Of a DNA stretch of 64,000 bases, positions 26,557 through 34,628 are shown piece by piece. A model generated the notes under the pieces. That model worked only from the letters and a program-made list of their open reading frames with translations, had not been told where the DNA came from and ran no database searches. Position 1 is the first letter of the stretch; every line of letters begins with the position of its first letter. The stretch covers positions 1 to 64,000 of the forward strand of contig CANJNC010000006.1 in assembly GCA_947475685.1 (NCBI GenBank), read 5' to 3'. Position numbers and translations under genes: made by a program. Source of the DNA: Comamonadaceae bacterium (GTDB lineage: Bacteria > Pseudomonadota > Gammaproteobacteria > Burkholderiales > Burkholderiaceae_C).

Positions 26557-26936
26557 TTTGAGTCTCCTTGGACAAAGACAGGTAAGGCACGGCCCTCCTT
26601 GTCCTTGGACATTTTCATCTTAACTCGCATACCAATACTCACGTGTTCAGGGGGCATCTCTTCGACTCGACTCATCATCCTAAAGCCCTCATCCAAATCG
26701 ATCAAGGCGATGTTATAGGGCTCAAAGCCTTTTAAATGGATCACAGAGGTGGAATACACAGTTCCCTCGCCCTTTGAAATTTGCCAGCTCAAAGTCTCTC
26801 CTGTTTGGGGCGCCACAATTCTGGGATAAAAAACTGCTTGACCACTCGGTGTGACTTGATAGGCCAACTTGCCTTCTTCACAAAATTGTTTAAATACACC
26901 CAATGGGGACTCGGCGGTTAAATTGAATGTACTCAT
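26553..26936 (-). CDS. OB-fold/DUF35 partner protein lacking the Zn-ribbon cysteines
   Basis: 127 residues from ATG 26936. An ATG 15 bases upstream lies in ATGGAG, which is the ribosome-binding site for 26936, so the shorter start is preferred. DUF35 proteins have an N-terminal rubredoxin-like Zn ribbon and a C-terminal OB fold. Here the ribbon region (about residues 25-45: FYPRIVAPQTG) keeps the PR motif but has none of the four Cys. The OB part, GEGTVYSTSVIH (about 56-67) to ALIDLDEGFRMMSR, is normal. It overlaps the thiolase-like gene by four bases, the usual Ltp2-DUF35 arrangement. Confidence 0.8.
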   Translation of the reverse strand: MSTFNLTAESPLGVFKQFCEEGKLAYQVTPSGQAVFYPRIVAPQTGETLSWQISKGEGTVYSTSVIHLKGFEPYNIALIDLDEGFRMMSRVEEMPPEHVSIGMRVKMKMSKDKEGRALPVFVQGDSK

Positions 26937-26982
26937 TTTAAAATTCTCCATTTGTATATTTCAACTGACTTGCCAGAGAAAG

Positions 26983-27453
26983 TCACGGCACTTGTACCGA
27001 CTCTCTCATTTGCTCAAGTTGCGCCCTTGCATGAAGCGTCAACTTATCTAGACAGCGCTCAAAAACAATCCTCTCTTGCAAGGTCAACACTTTAAGCAAG
27101 GCCTCATTGCGATCAATGGCACTAGGGAATGCACGCTCAAAAGTTGCTAACCCCTTGGCTGTCAAAAAAAGCAATATGCCCCTTGCATCCTTGGCATCTA
27201 TCACGCGCTTGAGATAGCCACGTTCAATCAATGAGGAGACCATTCGACTGGCTTGACTTTTATCCACATCCACCTCAATCGCTAAACGCTGCAAAGATAC
27301 TTTTTCCAGTTGCCCCAAAAGCCCAATGATCCTCCACTCTCTGGGCGCCAATTGAAACTCAACTTGGTTTAAATGGGTCGCAATTTTGCTTGACAAATTT
27401 GCCAATACATTAATGCGGTATGTCAGCAAGTCTTTAAAATTTTTTATTATCAT
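26983..27453 (-). CDS. MarR family transcriptional regulator
   Basis: 156 residues, winged-helix dimer. The helix-turn-helix is about residues 53-75 (SLQRLAIEVDVDKSQASRM), the wing about 84-97 with the DAKDARG pattern (D-x-R type), and long helices at both ends for dimerisation. MarR proteins of catabolic operons are usually repressors relieved by an aromatic or acyl-CoA ligand. It lies in the operon between an acyl-CoA ligase and the DUF35 gene. A perfect 14-bp palindrome in the operon's promoter region (33998-34011) is a candidate site. Confidence 0.87.
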   Translation of the reverse strand: MIIKNFKDLLTYRINVLANLSSKIATHLNQVEFQLAPREWRIIGLLGQLEKVSLQRLAIEVDVDKSQASRMVSSLIERGYLKRVIDAKDARGILLFLTAKGLATFERAFPSAIDRNEALLKVLTLQERIVFERCLDKLTLHARAQLEQMRESVQVP

Positions 27454-27482
27454 GGATCACGCTCATAAAAATTTCAATTCAT

Positions 27483-29120
27483 CTAACTCCTTGGAGCTAG
27501 GCTCCAAAGTTCAATCGCATAGTCAATAAGCTTATTTTTTTGCACCTTTGAGCTCCCAGTCATACCAATGCGGTCAAAGGAATCCACAAATGCCACATAC
27601 TTTGGCACTTTGAAGTTTGCACATCGCTCTTTGCACCAAAGAATCAAGTCCTCTTCAGTGACATTTTGAACCCCATTTGAAATCACAAAAGCAGCGCAGA
27701 CTTCACCAAGCCTTTGATCGGGCACCCCCACGACTTGAGCTTGTTGTATGCCGGGGTGAGCGTGCAACACCTCTTCCACTTCTGATGGAGCAACGTTTTC
27801 CCCTCCGACTCTAAAGATATCCTTTAAACGCCCCACCATTCTGAATCGCTTGTCCGCGTCACATTCGCCCAAATCACCTGTTTTAAGCCAACCGTCTGAA
27901 GTAAATGCTTTGGCCGTTTCCCTGGGCATGTTGTAATAGCCCTTCATGACGTTCCAGCCCTTGACTTGAATTTCTCCAGTTTCAAAGCCATTTACCTCCT
28001 CATCGGTCAACGGGTCGGCCAAGCGGACTTCTACACCAAGCAGGGGCTTTGCAAAACCAGCTTTGCGAAGCTCAAATGGCTCATCGCAATGTGAAAACAA
28101 AACATTCGGAGAAGCCTCAGATTGCCCATAGGCATTGCAAATACTTTTAAGCCCCATTTGATCGTGAATTTTTTGCATGACACCAGGATCGACTGCTGCC
28201 CATCCACCCGTTAAAAAGAGACGATTTGCATCAAAATCGCTATCTCCAATCAAAGACAGAAAAATAGTGTCATTTCCTGAAATTAAAGTACATTTTTCCT
28301 CAAAGAGTACTTTTAGATTTTCTTTGACATCAAACTTGGGTAAGGTCAACAAACAGCAGCCTGTATTCAAACTCACCAATATCGACAACGTACTACCGGC
28401 CACATGAAAATACGGGCGAATGCTGAAATACCGATCTTGACTGCTCACTTTCATTCGACTGCCAACAGCACGTGCATTGAGCAGCATATTGCTATGTGTC
28501 AGCATGACCCCCTTTGGAAAAGAGGTGGTCCCAGAGGTGAATTGAATCAATAGCACATCGCTAGGTGTGACCTCACCACTCCTTAATTCAAACTCTTGGT
28601 CTGTCACGCCGAGACCCAAATTCATGAGTGCGTGCATGCCCATGACGCCATCCATCTGAGGACTGATTGAGCATGAGATACAGTGCCTTAATTTCGGCAA
28701 CACTTGTGCCGTAAAAGCGCTTCCAAGTGCGGGCTCCACCGATTTGAGCATGCTTGCAAAATCTATGTTTAAAAACTGATCTATAAAAAAAAGCACCTTG
28801 ACATCTGATTGCTTTAAACAGTATTCAAGCTCATTTTTTTTAAATCGAGTGTTGATCGGTACGGTCACTGCTCCTATCATTGCGCAACCAAAGAAAATTT
28901 CAATCCATTGAGAACAGTTACCAAGCAAGATGCCTACATGGTCACCTCTTTGCAACCCTAACGCAAGGAGCGCCTTTGCCAAGTTTTTACTGTTGTCCAA
29001 GGTTTGCTGCCAAGTGCGTCTTGCATCAGGACCGACATAGGATTCTTGATGGGGATATTTGAACGCGGTCTGAGTCAAGGCATCCTTTAAACAAATGGGA
29101 TGAAGATCCACTTCACTCAT
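27483..29120 (-). CDS. acyl-CoA ligase (AMP-dependent synthetase), FadD3-like
   Basis: 545 residues. The P-loop FTSGTTSFPKGVMLTHSN is near residue 194-211, the acyl pocket YGQSEASP near 325-332, the hinge KTGDLGECDADKRFRMVGRLKD near 413-434 and the C-terminal lysine region TGSSKVQKNKL near 522-532. It activates a carboxylic acid as the CoA ester. The operon context (crotonases, CoA-transferase, thiolase-like and DUF35 proteins, Bug receptor) points to catabolism of an acid taken up from outside. Its start ATG overlaps the upstream crotonase stop by four bases (ATGA). Substrate unknown. Confidence 0.87.
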   Translation of the reverse strand: MSEVDLHPICLKDALTQTAFKYPHQESYVGPDARRTWQQTLDNSKNLAKALLALGLQRGDHVGILLGNCSQWIEIFFGCAMIGAVTVPINTRFKKNELEYCLKQSDVKVLFFIDQFLNIDFASMLKSVEPALGSAFTAQVLPKLRHCISCSISPQMDGVMGMHALMNLGLGVTDQEFELRSGEVTPSDVLLIQFTSGTTSFPKGVMLTHSNMLLNARAVGSRMKVSSQDRYFSIRPYFHVAGSTLSILVSLNTGCCLLTLPKFDVKENLKVLFEEKCTLISGNDTIFLSLIGDSDFDANRLFLTGGWAAVDPGVMQKIHDQMGLKSICNAYGQSEASPNVLFSHCDEPFELRKAGFAKPLLGVEVRLADPLTDEEVNGFETGEIQVKGWNVMKGYYNMPRETAKAFTSDGWLKTGDLGECDADKRFRMVGRLKDIFRVGGENVAPSEVEEVLHAHPGIQQAQVVGVPDQRLGEVCAAFVISNGVQNVTEEDLILWCKERCANFKVPKYVAFVDSFDRIGMTGSSKVQKNKLIDYAIELWSLAPRS

Positions 29121-29872
29121 GGCTTGTTGTTGCCACTGAATTTAGAAATAGCCGCTTTCCAATCTGTTTTTTGTAAATTCTCTTGGATGGCCAAAAGTTC
29201 AACGGCCATAGCTCCTTCACGCGTTGTCTCTAAACCCTGATCGATACATTTTTTAGTAAGCCTTACTGTCAATGGGTTGCATTGACTGATATGCTTTGCA
29301 AGCGCATCGGCTTGAGGCTCAAGATCAGCCAATTCATAAATGTGATTGACCAAGCCCAACTCCAAGGCTTCTTGCGCATCAAATGTTCTGGATGTAAAAA
29401 GCAACTCTTTGGCCATGCGACGACCAACGATGCGAGGAAGGCGTTGGGTTGCACCTACAGTTCCCCAACCAACTTCTGGATATTTGAATTTAGCCTGAAG
29501 GCTTGCGATGATCCAATCACTGGCAGCCGCAATTTCGCACCCCGAACCAAAAGCAGCACCTTGAACCACACAGATCACAGGCATTTGAAGGGCCTCAATG
29601 CTTGCATACGCTGTGAAACCGGCCACTCTGCGAGCAACAATTTCTTGTTCATTCATGTGGGGGCGCTCTTTTAAATCCGCTCCTGCGCAAAACACGTTCC
29701 CACGTGCATTGATTTTGACCACATGGACTTGCTCGTTGTCGTTGAGTAAGCGGCATGCTTGAGTCAACTCAATACACATTTTTAGATTCAAGGCATTTTT
29801 GCTCTCTTCACGGCTAAGGCTCAAGGTTGCAATGTGATCTTCAATGATCAATTCAATCGTTTCAAAATTCAT
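29117..29872 (-). CDS. enoyl-CoA hydratase/isomerase family protein 1 (both catalytic Glu present)
   Basis: 251 residues, crotonase fold. The two Glu used for water addition in enoyl-CoA hydratase are present: E113 in GSGCEIA and E133 in YPEVGWG. The CoA-binding loop FCAGADLKER (61-70) and GATQRLPR (140-147) are intact. It therefore should be a true 2-enoyl-CoA hydratase. It overlaps the ligase gene downstream and lies 18 bp after the Bug receptor gene. The crotonase at 32160 has a different residue at one of these sites. Confidence 0.88.
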   Translation of the reverse strand: MNFETIELIIEDHIATLSLSREESKNALNLKMCIELTQACRLLNDNEQVHVVKINARGNVFCAGADLKERPHMNEQEIVARRVAGFTAYASIEALQMPVICVVQGAAFGSGCEIAAASDWIIASLQAKFKYPEVGWGTVGATQRLPRIVGRRMAKELLFTSRTFDAQEALELGLVNHIYELADLEPQADALAKHISQCNPLTVRLTKKCIDQGLETTREGAMAVELLAIQENLQKTDWKAAISKFSGNNKP

Positions 29873-29890
29873 GTGAGTAACCTTACTTGA

Positions 29891-30874
29891 TCAATCCATC
29901 AACTTCATGCCAGTAGACCTGATCAAGTCCTGCATCGCCTTGGTGTCATCTTGCAAGAACTTCGATGTTTCTGCCCGATTCAAATAAAAAATCTCACCGT
30001 TTTGCATTGCCATAGCTGATTGAAACTCAGGACTGTTTTGCACAGCCACAAATGCTTTGGCCAATTTTTCAATCACCACAGCAGGCGTATTTGCAGGAGC
30101 AGCAAGGCTGTACCAACTGCCCGATACAAATCCAGAAAGACCCGCTTCTGTAAAGGTAGGTACATCAGGAAGGGTCGGTGAGCGCTTGCTGCTGGCAAAG
30201 GCCAAGGCCTTGAGTTGACCATTCTTAACATACTGCTGAACGACTGAAATATTTAACATGCCCACGGGCACCGATCCTGCAATCATGTCAGTGATTGCAG
30301 GCCCCGCACCACGGTATGGTATGTGCGTCATCTCGATGCCGGCTTTGTACTTGAACATTTCCGCACCTATGTGAGGTGAGCTGCCCATACCAGCTGAGCC
30401 ATAACTCAACAGACCAGGCTTGGATTTGGCCAGAGCCACAAACTCCTTTAAGTTGTCCACTTTGACACTGGGATGAACAGTCAAAATATTGGGTATATTG
30501 CAAATGATTCCAATGAATTCAAAACTCTTTAATCCATCGTACGATACATTTGTGGCCATGGGTGTTACCACATGAGCAGCCGATGTACCCATCAACAACG
30601 TATAGCCATCGGCAGGAGCTTTTGCTACGAAACTTGCACCAATAGAGGCTCCCCCTCCTGCCTTATTTTCAACAACCACACTTTGACCCAGTTGATCACC
30701 CAAGACTTTGGACATGACTCGACTGATCATGTCTGTTGGACCTCCAGCCGCATAGGGGTTAATCAAGACGATGGGCTTATTGGGAAAGATGGCTTGCGCC
30801 CAAACCAAAGGTGTACTCAGCGCCATCAGCGCCATCAGCGCTAAATTGAACCCTGTATTGCATAATTTTCTCAT
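29891..30874 (-). CDS. Bug-family (TctC) periplasmic solute receptor 4
   Basis: 327 residues. Signal peptide with cleavage near VWAQ (about residue 27); the hydrophobic core contains the repeat ALMALMAL encoded by repeated 9-bp units (30818-30841). Family marks: IVLINPYAAGGPTDMISR, VENKAGGGASIGASFVA, HIPYRGAGPA, DVPTFTEAG. It is placed inside the CoA-thioester operon, between a CoA-transferase and a crotonase, so it probably supplies the acid this operon degrades. No membrane component is nearby. Confidence 0.9.
   Translation of the reverse strand: MRKLCNTGFNLALMALMALSTPLVWAQAIFPNKPIVLINPYAAGGPTDMISRVMSKVLGDQLGQSVVVENKAGGGASIGASFVAKAPADGYTLLMGTSAAHVVTPMATNVSYDGLKSFEFIGIICNIPNILTVHPSVKVDNLKEFVALAKSKPGLLSYGSAGMGSSPHIGAEMFKYKAGIEMTHIPYRGAGPAITDMIAGSVPVGMLNISVVQQYVKNGQLKALAFASSKRSPTLPDVPTFTEAGLSGFVSGSWYSLAAPANTPAVVIEKLAKAFVAVQNSPEFQSAMAMQNGEIFYLNRAETSKFLQDDTKAMQDLIRSTGMKLMD
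30818..30841. repeat. 9-bp tandem repeat (2.7 copies) in signal-peptide coding sequence
   Basis: CAGCGCCAT at 30818-30826 and 30827-30835, then CAGCGC at 30836-30841. It codes on the minus strand for the ALMALMAL part of the Bug receptor 4 signal peptide. A change in copy number would keep the frame and only alter the hydrophobic core by three residues. Confidence 0.8.
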
Positions 30875-30914
30875 ATCGGTCTCCTTGAATATTGTTACTC
30901 TTGATTAAAAAAAA

Positions 30915-32111
30915 TCAGATCGCATGGTCTGCCCTCAACGCCTCAATGGCTCTTGGATCTAAACCCAAAAGATCGCCCAACACCTCATCGGTATGCTCTC
31001 CCAATAAGGGTGGATAGCTTGCCTGAACAGGGTCAAAGCCTTCAAACTTAAAAGGCACTTTCAAATATGGAAATACTCCAATCAATGGATGGGAAAACTC
31101 GCCAACCACTTCCCGAGCTTGAACGTGCTCATTGCTCAATATTTCATCTACTTGCAAAATGGGCCCCGCTGGAACACCTACTGCATCGCAGCGACGACAC
31201 ATCTCATCGCGGTCCAGCAAAGAGATCGCACTCGACAAGCCTTTTAGCACTTCATCGCGCCGCTTGATGCGATTTGAATTTTTGGCCAAGGTTGGATCGT
31301 TCGCCCACGCCTCTAGGCCTAACAAATTGCAAAGGGGTACCCAATGCTGATCTGCGCCAGTAATTTGCACCCATTTACCATCTGCGCACACGAAGGCAGA
31401 TGAAGGAATTCGCCCTGGATGCTCTGTGCCCATTCTTTGTGGCACCTCGCCTAAAGCAAAGAACCGTGCCGCAGCCAAGGACAAAAGACCGACTTGACCA
31501 TCCAACATGGAAAAATCAACGTGGGCTCCAACTTTGCTGGTTTGGCGTCCAATGATCGTTGAGAGAACTGCAATGCACAACCACAAACCGGAGGTCAAAT
31601 CTGCCACGGGCAAACCTGGCTTTACCGGCCCTCCCCCTCGCTCACCCGTCAAACTCATGATTCCACCCATTGCCTGAAACACGGTGTCATATCCTTTTCT
31701 AGACGCATAGGGCCCCGTTTCGCCAAAACCGGTGCAAGAGATGTAGAGCAACAGAGGATTGACCGCATTTAAGGACGCATAGTCAAGCCCATATTTCTTA
31801 AGCGTACCAACTGGAAAATTCTCCAGCACCACATCAACTTTTGTTGACAGTTGCTTGATCAATTGTTGGCCTTGCGCGTGTCGCAGATTGACTGTAATCG
31901 ATTTCTTTGTTCGATTGAACGCCATAAAATAAGCTGAGACGGACTCTTTTTCACCCTTTACAAAGGGCTCATAACCACGGGTTTCATCGCCTTGAATCGG
32001 TTGCTCAACTTTGATCACCTGCGCACCGAGTTCGGCCATGATCATGCTTGCAAAGGGTCCAGCCAAAACTCTTGACAGATCCAATATTTTGATTCCCTCT
32101 AGTGGCCTCAT
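30915..32111 (-). CDS. CoA-transferase, class III (CaiB/BaiF/Frc type)
   Basis: 398 residues. Class III transferases move CoA between carboxylates through a catalytic Asp. Seen: the N-terminal GIKILDLSRVLAGPFASM (about residues 5-22), VIKVEQP (33-39), NRTKKSITVNLRH (68-80), DVVLENFPVGTL (93-104), GYDTVFQAMGGIMSLTG (about 140-156) with the likely catalytic Asp near 142 or the following stretch. The C-terminal half carries the usual AREVVGEF segment. Together with two ligases in the region there are several routes to a CoA ester. It lies 40 bp upstream of Bug receptor 4 in the long operon. Confidence 0.9.
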   Translation of the reverse strand: MRPLEGIKILDLSRVLAGPFASMIMAELGAQVIKVEQPIQGDETRGYEPFVKGEKESVSAYFMAFNRTKKSITVNLRHAQGQQLIKQLSTKVDVVLENFPVGTLKKYGLDYASLNAVNPLLLYISCTGFGETGPYASRKGYDTVFQAMGGIMSLTGERGGGPVKPGLPVADLTSGLWLCIAVLSTIIGRQTSKVGAHVDFSMLDGQVGLLSLAAARFFALGEVPQRMGTEHPGRIPSSAFVCADGKWVQITGADQHWVPLCNLLGLEAWANDPTLAKNSNRIKRRDEVLKGLSSAISLLDRDEMCRRCDAVGVPAGPILQVDEILSNEHVQAREVVGEFSHPLIGVFPYLKVPFKFEGFDPVQASYPPLLGEHTDEVLGDLLGLDPRAIEALRADHAI

Positions 32112-32159
32112 GCACTCACCTCTTTTTTAGTGTACAGCCCTTGCTGGAGTGGGTTTAAT

Positions 32160-32897
32160 TCAAACATGTGTTTTGGCCGCTTGAAAACCTCGCATCATGA
32201 TGTTGGCATCTCGACCGACTTCAAGCGCTTGTGAAAGACTCAAATCCATTGCTCGGTAAAATGTCCGCTTAGTGGCGGCCATTGCAATGGGGCTCCAAGC
32301 CGCCAAACTACGGGCACATTCGATCGCAGTAGACAGAACTCGCTCAGCAGGCACGACCTGATTGGCCAGACCATACTCATGGGCCTTTAACCCATCGATA
32401 GGCTTTGCACTCGCTACCAATTCAAACGCTTTTTTAGGTCCAAGTTGTCGCACCAAGTTGGCCAATACAACAGCAGCAACAATACCATGTTTGAGCTCTG
32501 GGTAACCAAATTTTGCATTCTCTGCAATCACCACCATGTCGCAGGCCAAAGCCAAGCCTGCACCGCCTCCTAAAGCGTTTCCCGTCACGGCAGCAATGAC
32601 GGGTTTAGAAATTTTTGAAAACGACAAATGCAAAGCCATTGTTAAATCGGCGCGAGCTTGAACTGCTTGCGAGTCTTGAGGCGTCAAGGATGAAAACTCG
32701 GTGGTGTCCGCACCGGCACAAAACGAGGGTGCTTGACCCACCAGTACCAAAGACCGAACCAGAGGATCAAACTCACTTGCAGTGATTGCGTCCAATAGCT
32801 GTTGAGTAAGATCGGTGTTCAAAGCATTGTGCTTTTGCGGGCGATTCATGGTCAATACCAAAACGCCATCTGTTTTTTCGCTCAATAATACATTCAT
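32160..32897 (-). CDS. enoyl-CoA hydratase/isomerase family protein 2 (one catalytic Glu missing)
   Basis: 245 residues from ATG 32897, chosen because AAGGA lies seven bases before it; a TTG at 32915 is upstream. The crotonase fold is complete: CAGADTTEF (60-68), ALGGGAGLA (109-116), GYPELKHGI (131-139). The first catalytic Glu of hydratases is Gly114 here (GGAGLA instead of GGCELA), while E134 remains. Such enzymes are often isomerases, dehalogenase-like or other crotonase-fold types. It follows the NPD-type flavoprotein gene by 21 bp. Confidence 0.87.
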   Translation of the reverse strand: MNVLLSEKTDGVLVLTMNRPQKHNALNTDLTQQLLDAITASEFDPLVRSLVLVGQAPSFCAGADTTEFSSLTPQDSQAVQARADLTMALHLSFSKISKPVIAAVTGNALGGGAGLALACDMVVIAENAKFGYPELKHGIVAAVVLANLVRQLGPKKAFELVASAKPIDGLKAHEYGLANQVVPAERVLSTAIECARSLAAWSPIAMAATKRTFYRAMDLSLSQALEVGRDANIMMRGFQAAKTHV

Positions 32898-32918
32898 GTT
32901 TTTATCCTTAATCAATAT

Positions 32919-33875
32919 TCAGTCTTGATGACTCAAGATTAAAATTCTTTGCGTCGCATTGTTCAACTCTTGCACCAATTGCGCCATCAGCGCTTTGACG
33001 CTTAAAACATCCTCAATCAAACCCGCGCTTTGACCCAGTTCAACCTTGCCCCATTGCATATCACCCTCTAGCGCAGCTTTTTTTAAGGTCCCGTGCTTGA
33101 AAAGTTCAGAAATTTGGTCTTGGTCTAAACCATCTTTTTCAGCTTGTATCACAGCTTGAGCAAAAGCATTATTGATCATTCGAACCGGCTGCATGCTACG
33201 ACCAACCATCAAGGTCTCGTGTACCCGAGTTTTTAAGACCTGCTGCTTGTAATTTTCATGAACCCATGCTTCTTGTGTCATTAAAAATCTTGTGCCCAGT
33301 TGAACGGCATCTGCACCCAAAGCAAGTAAAGAAGCAATTCCCCAACCATCGGCAACGCCACCACCCGCGATAACTGGAATAGTTATATTTTTAAGCACGT
33401 GCCTGACGTTGATCAAGGTGCTGACATCATTGCCTGGCGGATGTCCACCAGCCTCCGCACCCACGACGACCACAGCGTCTACCCCAGCTTCTTGCGCTTT
33501 TAAGGCATGCTCTAAAGAGGCTACGACATGAAACCACAAGATACCCTGATCTTTGAATGCCTGAATATGAGGCTTGGGACCACCTTGCGATGCGATCACA
33601 ACAGGTACTTGATGCTTCAGCGCAAGCGATAAAAAGTCTCTTGACTTGGGACCGTAAAGGGGTATGTTTAAACCAAAAGGATGCAAACTTGCTTTTTTTA
33701 ATTTCAGCAATTCTTGCTCCAAATCGTCCACATACATGGGCCCAGCGGCCAATACACCTAAGCCTCCCGCATTGGAAACAGCTGCGGGCAAGGCTGCACT
33801 TGAAGAGGCCCAGCTCATGCCCGCTTGAATGATCGGGTGCTCTATGCCGATCAATTTGGTTAATTTCGTTTGCAT
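32919..33875 (-). CDS. NPD/nitronate monooxygenase-like flavoprotein
   Basis: 318 residues from ATG 33875 (MQTKLTKLIGIEHPIIQAGMS); in-frame ATGs at 33890 and 33947 give longer forms with a non-conserved tail. This is the FMN TIM-barrel family of 2-nitropropane dioxygenase. Landmarks: PIIQAGMSWASS (about residues 14-25), VSNAGGLGVLAAG (33-45), VVVGAEAGGHPP (about 138-149), IPVIAGGGVADGWG and GADAVQLGTRFLMT. Related proteins are often annotated as nitronate monooxygenase but many in CoA-ester operons act as enoyl reductases or oxygenases. First gene of the nine-gene minus-strand operon, divergent from doxX-like gene. Confidence 0.82.
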   Translation of the reverse strand: MQTKLTKLIGIEHPIIQAGMSWASSSAALPAAVSNAGGLGVLAAGPMYVDDLEQELLKLKKASLHPFGLNIPLYGPKSRDFLSLALKHQVPVVIASQGGPKPHIQAFKDQGILWFHVVASLEHALKAQEAGVDAVVVVGAEAGGHPPGNDVSTLINVRHVLKNITIPVIAGGGVADGWGIASLLALGADAVQLGTRFLMTQEAWVHENYKQQVLKTRVHETLMVGRSMQPVRMINNAFAQAVIQAEKDGLDQDQISELFKHGTLKKAALEGDMQWGKVELGQSAGLIEDVLSVKALMAQLVQELNNATQRILILSHQD

Positions 33876-33997
33876 CACCGCATTATGCATAAATAGTTGT
33901 TTTTTGCAACCATTTAATACCCTGATTGCAAGCACGCTTAACTTCATTCTCCATCAACAATTCAATGCATGAATGAACACATAGGTAAGATCCCTTA

Positions 33998-34011
33998 TGC
34001 AAGTACTTGCA
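33998..34011. promoter_or_regulatory. perfect 14-bp palindrome, candidate MarR operator
   Basis: TGCAAGTACTTGCA is a perfect palindrome, placed in the 181-bp spacer between the divergent NPD operon (start 33875) and the DoxX gene (start 34057). A second, weaker inverted repeat ATTCA-N5-TGAAT is at 33960-33974. The operon encodes a MarR protein, and that family binds short inverted repeats of this size. Direct proof is lacking. Confidence 0.55.
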
Positions 34012-34056
34012 ATGTAGGGCATCATCTAATTCTTTAAAAATTCGAATAGACTTATC

Positions 34057-34563
34057 ATGAACTCAAATACAAGCGAGAAAAGCATAGACCTCTCAAGCGA
34101 TCAGGATAAGAATCAGGATCACATCTCACCCGAACTCTTCATTCCACAACTTGCCTCTGTTTACAAACGCTTAGAGCCCTTATCTTGGCTCATTGTCCGT
34201 TGCGCATGCGGCTTGATTTTGGCAGTCCATGGTTGGGGGAAAATTGCAAAGGGTGCAGAGGTGGTCGCACCAAATTTTGAAAAACTGGGGTTCACTCCAG
34301 CACTTGAAATCGTATACTTACTTATTTTCGTGGAGTTCTTTGGCGGATTGTGCGTGGCCATGGGACTCTTTACCCGTTTTTTTGCTTTGGCCATCACCAT
34401 CGAAATGGGGGTGATCTTTTTGACTCAATACCTACCCAATGGTTTTTCTTGGCTTAACCGCGGCTATGAGTTTGTATTGCTTTGGGGACTGATTGCTTTG
34501 GCCATTGCGCTAAGGGGCGGAGGACCTCTGTCTTTGGATAGAAAAATCGGTCGTGAACTATGA
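34057..34563 (+). CDS. DoxX family membrane protein
   Basis: 168 residues with four likely membrane helices (about 48-66, 85-105, 110-130, 140-158). The first helix region RCACGLILAVHGWGKI and FVEFFGGLCVAMGLFTR are characteristic of DoxX/DoxD-like proteins. Their function is poorly defined; some take part in thiosulfate oxidation or in redox stress. A 40-residue polar N-terminus precedes the first helix. It is the first gene of a plus-strand group with Bug receptor 5, a family-3 binding protein and Bug receptor 6. Confidence 0.75.
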   Translation: MNSNTSEKSIDLSSDQDKNQDHISPELFIPQLASVYKRLEPLSWLIVRCACGLILAVHGWGKIAKGAEVVAPNFEKLGFTPALEIVYLLIFVEFFGGLCVAMGLFTRFFALAITIEMGVIFLTQYLPNGFSWLNRGYEFVLLWGLIALAIALRGGGPLSLDRKIGREL

Positions 34564-34628
34564 GGTATCGCTTTGTCCCTCAGATCTGAAATTGCTACAC
34601 AGTCTCATCAACATTTTTTCATCGCATT

